Under the pieces are notes generated by a model that ran no database searches, was not told the DNA's origin, and saw only the letters and a program-made list of their open reading frames with translations. The position numbers were made by a program, and so were the translations under genes. Positions 15,901 to 20,434 of a DNA stretch of 20,434 nt are shown piece by piece. Each line of letters starts with the position of its first letter. Within the stretch, counting starts at the first letter, position 1. The DNA comes from Palsa-1188 sp050010575 (GTDB lineage Bacteria > Bacillota > DSM-12270 > Thermacetogeniales > Thermacetogeniaceae): positions 1 to 20,434 of the forward strand of contig JBEKKU010000029.1 in assembly GCA_050010575.1 (NCBI GenBank), given 5' to 3'.

Positions 15901-18900
15901 GGTCGCCTTAGTCTCTCCACTGGTAGCCATCAATAAAAACGCCTCCCCCGCCATCGGCAAGATCGGGGATGATATCACCTATACCCTGACCGTAGTGGTG
16001 CCGGCCGGAACCATCGCCTATAAGGTGACGGTGGATGACACCCTGCCGATTGGCCAGGCCTATATCGGACCGGCAACGCGCCAGGTACTGCCGAATCCCC
16101 CGGCTGTCGTTCCCACCTCGGTCATCGGGCAATCCGTTGCCTTTCTGGATGGCAATCCGGATATCGATGCCAGCGCCGGGGCGGTGACGATTATCTATGC
16201 CTTTACCGCCCGGATCACCAGCGCCACCCACACCCCGCCCTATAACGAAAACCAGACCAACAGCGGGCGAGTGCGCTGGGCGACCGTGTCCGGCGGCAGT
16301 CTCAGCCAGGCGGCCACCGCTACCGCCGTCGTCAATGCCCGCACCCCGAACATCACTGTCCTGAAGGAACAACGCAATGTCAGCACCGGAGGCGGTTTTA
16401 CCACAGCCAATATCAGCGGCTTGCCCGGGGATACAATTTATTATCGTTTTACCATCACCTCCAATGGCGCTTCCCCGGCCTATAATATCAATCTTTCTGA
16501 CGTCCTCGATCCATTCCTCGCATATAATGGCGTGATCTCTATCTCTAGCGGCACCGTCACTCCGCCCGGTCCCGCCCTGATCTGGAATATCCCCATTCTC
16601 GACAACACCCCGGGTATTAACCAGGCAGTCCTCGTTTTCTCAGCAACCATTGCGGTGGGTATCGGGGCGGGCGGCAGCATCTCTGATTTGGGGACCGCCA
16701 CTTACGATTCCAACAATGTCCATCCTGTCACCTATGATGCCTCATCCAACACCGTTGCCATCGATATTCCGTCCCTGACGATCAATAAGTCCGCCTCTCC
16801 CACCCCGGCAGCGCTTGGCGACGTCATCACCTACACGATCAACGTGGTCATTCCTGCGGGTGTGGCCGCTCACAACCTGGTAGTCCGCGATGTCTTCCCT
16901 GCCGGGCAGACTTATGTTCCGGGCAGTTGGGCGCCCGGCCCGCCGCCGGTGCAAACCTTTAACAAATTAACCTACACCGACCCGGTCACCCCGAGAATCG
17001 GCCCCCTAACCCTGACCTACACCTTTCAGACGACGGTCACCGGCGCCACCTTCCCGCCCTATACAGAAGTGCAAACCAATAACGTAGAGGTATACTGGAA
17101 CATCACACCACTTGGTCCTGCCGCTCCACCCGCCAGCACCTCGGCCGACGTGCAGGTCGACACCCCCAACCTGACATCCCTGAAGGAACAGCGCGATGCT
17201 ACTGCCGGCGGCAGTTTTACGACAACGCCACTGATGGGGGTGATGGCCGGAGATATGATCGAGTACCGGATTACCTTAACTAATAATGGGGCGGGTACGG
17301 CTTACCATATCAGCACCACCGACCTTCTGGATCCATCTTTGACCTACCAGGGAGTAGTAGCGCCGCCGCCTCCGGGAAATGTCTTTAATTCCGTTCCTGC
17401 GGGCACTCCGGATGGAACGCTGACCTGGAATAACTTCTCACTGACCGCCGGCGCCACGGCCGTGCTTACCTTCCGGGTTCTGGTCAATGCCGGTTTCCCG
17501 CCCGGCAGCAGGGTGACCGACCAGGCTGCGACCACCTATGCCACCAATGCGGCCGGTGTGGTCACGCTTGGCCCCGTTTTATCCAATGAAGTAGCTTTCA
17601 ATTATTCCCTGCCTCTCATCGCCAAGACCGCAGACAACACGGCCCTATTTATCGGCGACACCGTAACTTACACGGTGGCCATCACCATCCCGAAGGGCGA
17701 TATCGCCTATCACGTCCAGGTTAGCGACAGCCTGCCCGCCACCCAAACCTATGTGCCGGACAGCCTGACCAGAAACGGCATTCCCGTTCCCTCGCCCACG
17801 CTTACCTTCCCGCCCGAGGGAACGATCGATGCCACCGGCGGCAGCGTCACGATCACCTATACATTCCAGGCTACAGTCACCTCCATGGTGGTCACGCCGC
17901 AGGATGCCCAGACTGATACGGCCACGATTACCTGGACCTTGGATCCGGCCGGATTAAACCCCGGACCGCCGCAGACGGCAACAGCAACGGTTTATGCCAC
18001 CAGCAGCGATATCACCGTCGGCAAGGAGCAAAGGCTCGCCGGCGGCAGTTATACGACCAATGTACTGCCTATCGTGCCCGGCAGTCAGGCTTTTTACCGG
18101 CTGACAGTCAGCAACCCGGGCACCGCCTCCATTTTCAATGTGGCTGTTGCGGATCTGCTCAGTTCCTTCCTCCAGTTTAACGGCATCGTGACCCCGCCAC
18201 CGGCCGGAGTGATCACGCACAGCGGCGGGCCGGCCGGTGGAACGGTTAATTGGCATATTGCCGTGATTCCCGCCGCCACCACTTATCAGGCCGAGTTCTC
18301 CGTCGTCATCCTGCCCGGCGCCGGCGCCCAGTCCCTGATTCCGGACAACGCCCAGGCCACCTTTAATGCGACTTCAACTGCGCCCTTGATCACTTACGGA
18401 CCGCGCCGGTCAAACACCGTCAACCTGCAACTGCCCAGCATTCAGTCTAACAAATCCACGCCAGATAATACTGTGGAAGTGGGTACAGTGCTGCCATATT
18501 CACTGGTGGTGACGGTGCCCGCCGGAGTTGTTGCCTATAACCTTGTTGCCACCGATACCCTGCCGGCCGGCCAAACTTACGACGACAACGCTACCCGCAA
18601 CGGCCTCTCCATTACGCCTTCCGTCAGTGGGCAGATCATCACGTTCCCCGCTGAAGCGTTCATTGATGCCAGCAGCGGTCAGGTAACCATCACGTATATC
18701 TTTCTGGCACAGGTTACCTCCGGTAACACTTTACCGCCCTATACGGAGGTACAGACCAACAGCGCTGTGGTGACTTGGAATATCGACAGCATGGGCACCC
18801 CCGCCACTCCCATACACAGCAGCCAGGATATCACCGCTACCAATCCCTCCTCTTTTCCAACCAAGGTGCAGAGCAACGTGACGCAGGGCACAGGTTTTAT

Positions 18901-20113
18901 CACAACTGAACTGGGCGTTGTGGCAGGAGACGTCGTCCGCTACAAGATCAATGCCTTAAGCCAGGGCGCCTCGCCGGCCTATAATGTGGTGGTCACGGAT
19001 GTCCTGGGCCCATTCAAGATGTTCCTCGGCATCGTGGCCGTCACGGCAGGAATAGTGAGCGGCGGCAGTACGGTAACCTGGACGATTCCGGTGATCCAGC
19101 CGGGCACTTTTGAATCCCTGGTTTTTGATATTCAGGTTCTGGGCGGCATCAGCGCCGGTGGCATGGACAGCAACTTCGCCACTGAATTATACGACAGCCA
19201 CCCCACCACCCCGATCACTTACGGGCCTGTAGACTCGAATATTGTCTTCCTGCAATACCCCAACGTACGGATCAGCAAGACTGCCACTCCCAGCCACGCT
19301 GCCGTAGGCAATACGATCACATATACGGTCACGTTTGTTCTGCCACGGGAGACGGTTGCCTACAACGGCCAATTTACAGACACCTTTCCGGTTGGGCAGA
19401 CCTACAACGATCAGGCCACTTTAGACGGGGCGCCTGTCACTGCGCAGAGCGTATCCGGACAGGTGGTTGTTTTTCCGGCGGTACCCTTCGCTTCTGCCGG
19501 CCCCGAAGATCTCTCCTTCGTTTATACTTTCCAGACAATTGTTGTCTCGGCAAATGTCGACCCGGTCACGCTAACAGAAATCCAAACCAACGAAGCAGTC
19601 GGCCACTGGTTCCTCGATCCCGTAACGCCGGCGCCTCCCGTCAACGCTACAGCGGATGTCACTGTAACCAACAGCTCGGTACAAATAAGCAAAGCGCAGC
19701 GCAACGCCTCCCAAAATGGGGTCTTTACCAACGAGCCCATAACGGTCAGAGGCGCAGAAATCGTTGAATACAGCCTTACGGTAGCCAATACAGGGCCAAA
19801 TCCTGTCTATAATATCGTGGTCAAGGATAGCCTGACAACCACTCTCCGGTTTATTGACTACGTATCAGCAACCACCGGAACTGTCAGTCATGACGGCAGC
19901 AGTTTTGACGGTACAGTCACCTATAGCATCCCTTCTCTGGCCAGCGGCGCTTTCGCCACCGCGATTTATGCCGTTCAGGTTATTGAGGAAATACCGGCTT
20001 TCATATACAACTCTGCTGCAGGCATATTTAATATTCTGCCCACGGATCCCACGCCCTATCTGGCCGTGCCATCCAATACAACTGTAATCATTGTAGAAGG
20101 GACCGACCCCTAG
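12908..20113 (+). CDS. Giant DUF11 multi-repeat protein, about 17 beta domains
   Basis: A 2401-residue protein almost wholly made of DUF11-like beta-sandwich domains of about 140 residues. Five diverged domains start near residues 1, 135, 301, 436 and 581. Six A-B pairs follow, beginning near 727, 1004, 1288, 1568, 1843 and 2118. A units open with K.A.P....IGDTVTYT and carry GQTYVPGS- and PPYTEVQTN-like blocks; B units open with KEQRN....FTT and carry YRITLTNNGA and GTVTWNIP-like blocks. I see no cysteine in the protein. There is no signal peptide, C-terminal helix, LPxTG or S-layer homology domain, so export and anchoring are unexplained; assembly on the spore from the mother cell would resolve this. 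ATG 12908 follows GGGAG by 11 bases; the upstream in-frame GTG 12896 falls inside that ribosome binding sequence. The role is probably a fibre or surface layer component. It ends with TAG before a strong terminator hairpin. Confidence 0.9.
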   Translation: MPIAPSDFLVSLAPVPLQAVIGFNTTGTLSFSNTNLVDKAYNLTIVATIPDGVSFASAALPPTQIVNNPDGTITLSWINIKDLAPHELNYQFAITLHSDDIFRATGLPVPFDTPLAAVNVAATVDTLPRGNDNPGNIKITKTATSNFIPLRYSLVKSGPGKMPKGAGLLAPPTVPRWPYNYTLTVQNNIRVASTVTLVDNLPNGIRYLDSLTVSGPDAVTLSAPTVIAPPAQNFVTLNWGTVTLSPLSTNVITFQVAIWDNFTVGGVENNGSRITHMTPLLNSATLNGLSGPVTSTLTTDAMDATIDKSVASNSTDVGITNTYSLVYKINQYDPVNDFTITDTLSDGQSFISGTPYPDAVTVVSGVTTLVWHIGHLPTGAQGTISFSSLTDPNYVSPPGPVSAGDNLTNNVSANGTNADFGTATPDSSGVTLTVATPTMTKQVLNYFYKNGTPKGYSVAAPGDLIEFRLTYDASTINASQLGILIDDFFPYNMGPLTGIPITYGGTAPAPPPPATIDPHGLRWTLGTLPGNSTFIATFQVPVENVSFVGSLNNLGKLSGNNSAGLAYSARDQVAIAFGAPNITLNKTVTGPDVNAIKAGETYTYSITIANPEDVNNTTVDAFDIDLTDVIPPGLTYVPGSISASGSGTFNPPAVIGQNVSLHILKLAPAGILTLTYSVTVDPGVPAGGVFTNNANSTNPYSQPFSGSGDFQYSGQNRHAETTLRSKSVILAKTPSPVFAKIGDTVTYIITATVPQGTSVYNLQVVDTYPSATQLYQDNATKDGLPVTPMVVPGTVTFPVVPLIAAIGSDVSVTYTFDIRVTGGTHLPPYIDNQNDSATVSWELSPGVPATPVTVTVPLQVRTPHLAGRKEQRNVTTGSIFTALNVQYSPGDTVAYRINLTNDGAETAFNTVLTDILNPLLAFNTGSFSATLGTPSFAAGTVTWNIPQISAGATATLIFTATTLPGVAAGGNVPDFASFDYFTNNNGFQIGYFNNLTNTVALVSPLVAINKNASPAIGKIGDDITYTLTVVVPAGTIAYKVTVDDTLPIGQAYIGPATRQVLPNPPAVVPTSVIGQSVAFLDGNPDIDASAGAVTIIYAFTARITSATHTPPYNENQTNSGRVRWATVSGGSLSQAATATAVVNARTPNITVLKEQRNVSTGGGFTTANISGLPGDTIYYRFTITSNGASPAYNINLSDVLDPFLAYNGVISISSGTVTPPGPALIWNIPILDNTPGINQAVLVFSATIAVGIGAGGSISDLGTATYDSNNVHPVTYDASSNTVAIDIPSLTINKSASPTPAALGDVITYTINVVIPAGVAAHNLVVRDVFPAGQTYVPGSWAPGPPPVQTFNKLTYTDPVTPRIGPLTLTYTFQTTVTGATFPPYTEVQTNNVEVYWNITPLGPAAPPASTSADVQVDTPNLTSLKEQRDATAGGSFTTTPLMGVMAGDMIEYRITLTNNGAGTAYHISTTDLLDPSLTYQGVVAPPPPGNVFNSVPAGTPDGTLTWNNFSLTAGATAVLTFRVLVNAGFPPGSRVTDQAATTYATNAAGVVTLGPVLSNEVAFNYSLPLIAKTADNTALFIGDTVTYTVAITIPKGDIAYHVQVSDSLPATQTYVPDSLTRNGIPVPSPTLTFPPEGTIDATGGSVTITYTFQATVTSMVVTPQDAQTDTATITWTLDPAGLNPGPPQTATATVYATSSDITVGKEQRLAGGSYTTNVLPIVPGSQAFYRLTVSNPGTASIFNVAVADLLSSFLQFNGIVTPPPAGVITHSGGPAGGTVNWHIAVIPAATTYQAEFSVVILPGAGAQSLIPDNAQATFNATSTAPLITYGPRRSNTVNLQLPSIQSNKSTPDNTVEVGTVLPYSLVVTVPAGVVAYNLVATDTLPAGQTYDDNATRNGLSITPSVSGQIITFPAEAFIDASSGQVTITYIFLAQVTSGNTLPPYTEVQTNSAVVTWNIDSMGTPATPIHSSQDITATNPSSFPTKVQSNVTQGTGFITTELGVVAGDVVRYKINALSQGASPAYNVVVTDVLGPFKMFLGIVAVTAGIVSGGSTVTWTIPVIQPGTFESLVFDIQVLGGISAGGMDSNFATELYDSHPTTPITYGPVDSNIVFLQYPNVRISKTATPSHAAVGNTITYTVTFVLPRETVAYNGQFTDTFPVGQTYNDQATLDGAPVTAQSVSGQVVVFPAVPFASAGPEDLSFVYTFQTIVVSANVDPVTLTEIQTNEAVGHWFLDPVTPAPPVNATADVTVTNSSVQISKAQRNASQNGVFTNEPITVRGAEIVEYSLTVANTGPNPVYNIVVKDSLTTTLRFIDYVSATTGTVSHDGSSFDGTVTYSIPSLASGAFATAIYAVQVIEEIPAFIYNSAAGIFNILPTDPTPYLAVPSNTTVIIVEGTDP
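15086..20110 (+). repeat. Six tandem A-B DUF11 dyads, period about 840 bases
   Basis: A units begin near 15086, 15919, 16771, 17611, 18436 and 19261; B units near 15497, 16348, 17168, 18008, 18850 and 19676. The A-to-A spacing stays between 825 and 852 bases. Protein motifs recur in every dyad but DNA identity is patchy, except for islands such as GAAGGAACAACGCAA, present at 15511 and 16363 and partly at 17182. This indicates an old two-domain duplication with some later sequence exchange. Confidence 0.85.
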
Positions 20114-20142
20114 TTAATAATTCAATGCTGAGGCCATAAAGA

Positions 20143-20175
20143 GGGCTGCCCCGAATTTTGCTTTCGGGTCAGCCC
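20143..20175. terminator. Strong bidirectional intrinsic terminator
   Basis: GGGCTG-C-CCCGAA and TTCGGG-T-CAGCCC form a 12-pair stem with one mismatch around a seven-base loop, 29 bases after the giant gene's stop codon. It is followed by CTTCATT on plus and by TCTTTAT on minus. It resembles the GGGCTG...CAGCCC terminators frequent in clostridial genomes and would serve both convergent genes. Confidence 0.8.
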
Positions 20176-20187
20176 CTTCATTAGCCT

Positions 20188-20204
20188 GGCGCTTCTTTAG
20201 CGCC
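20188..20204. terminator. Second small hairpin in the convergent gap
   Basis: GGCGC and GCGCC pair around TTCTTTA and are followed by TTATAT on the plus strand. It may back up the stronger terminator beside it. The rest of the gap 20114-20233 shows nothing else. Confidence 0.45.
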
Positions 20205-20233
20205 TTATATCTGATCGGCAAGCAATCTGCTAT

Positions 20234-20434
20234 CTAGGCGTCAATAAACTCCTCTACAACTATTACATAACTGTTAACCGGAACCACAGCGATTCCTACC
20301 TCGTTGTTTGCTGAACCCATGATGATCTGGTAGTGCTCGGGGCTGTTCATCAGATTCATCTGGGCCATGGAATAGTTGGCCGCCTCGGCAATAACCTCGC
20401 CGCCGCCTATAAAGGTAATCCCGGCGTTTCTGAT
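20234..20434 (-). CDS. CAP/SCP-superfamily protein (C-terminal end)
   Basis: An open frame of 66 codons plus TAG runs off the right edge; its start is outside the window. The visible residues include AEAANYSMAQMNLMNSPEHY, then a GIAVVPV strand and a final SYVIVVEEF strand. This matches the end of the CAP domain, where the usual pattern is W/L-M-N-S-P-x-H-R/Y followed by GVGV and a terminal aromatic strand; the SPEH histidine would be the conserved one. Clostridial and bacillar CAP proteins include secreted and spore-associated members. The gene converges on the giant DUF11 gene and shares its terminator. Whether it belongs to the same surface system cannot be judged from this fragment. Confidence 0.65.
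   Translation of the reverse strand: MRNAGITFIGGGEVIAEAANYSMAQMNLMNSPEHYQIIMGSANNEVGIAVVPVNSYVIVVEEFIDA

Noticed and set aside
15086..20110. CRISPR-like or satellite array because of regular spacing
   Set aside because: The period of about 840 bases is that of protein domain pairs in one continuous reading frame. There are no short identical repeats with unique spacers.

Overview
The window looks like chromosomal DNA of an endospore-forming Firmicute, most likely a clostridial or Peptococcaceae-type anaerobe. The evidence is strong GGAGG-type ribosome binding sites, GTG and TTG starts, moderately high GC, a clostripain-family peptidase, DUF11-repeat proteins, and several promoters that match the mother-cell sporulation sigma-K consensus. 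The genus is a guess. No mobile element, CRISPR array, tRNA or rRNA was seen.

Layout. 1-2894 (+): the end of a PseB-type UDP-GlcNAc 4,6-dehydratase, a sugar-nucleotide epimerase/dehydratase, and a PseC-type aminotransferase. 2950-4140 (-): a clostripain-like (C11) cysteine peptidase. 4236-5675 (+): a 479-residue cysteine-rich protein with two DUF11 repeats, divergent from the peptidase. 5831-10300 (-): an operon read pseF, pseG, methyltransferase, WbqC-like, pseI. 10387-12550 (-): two tandem paralogs with nearly identical heads and unrelated tails, resembling spore-coat morphogenetic proteins. 12908-20113 (+): a 2401-residue protein of about 17 DUF11-like beta domains, the last twelve forming six A-B pairs. 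20234-20434 (-): the C-terminal end of a CAP/SCP-superfamily protein, running off the window.

How it may work together. The pse genes on both sides of the 479-residue gene encode most of the route from UDP-GlcNAc to CMP-pseudaminic acid; the PseH acetyltransferase step is not visible. The gene set parallels the sps spore-coat polysaccharide genes of Bacillus subtilis. The peptidase and the small DUF11 gene share one short intergenic region holding two overlapping, divergent sequences that both fit mACm-N16-CATAnnnTA. A third near-perfect match precedes the tandem paralogs. Neither DUF11 protein has a signal peptide, as expected for proteins assembled onto the forespore from the mother-cell cytoplasm. 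My inference is a spore-surface (coat, crust or exosporium) locus combining long DUF11 fibre proteins, a cytoplasmic caspase-fold protease, coat-type scaffold proteins and a nonulosonic-acid glycan. The gene families are read from sequence; the spore assignment rests on the promoters and on missing export signals and is untested.
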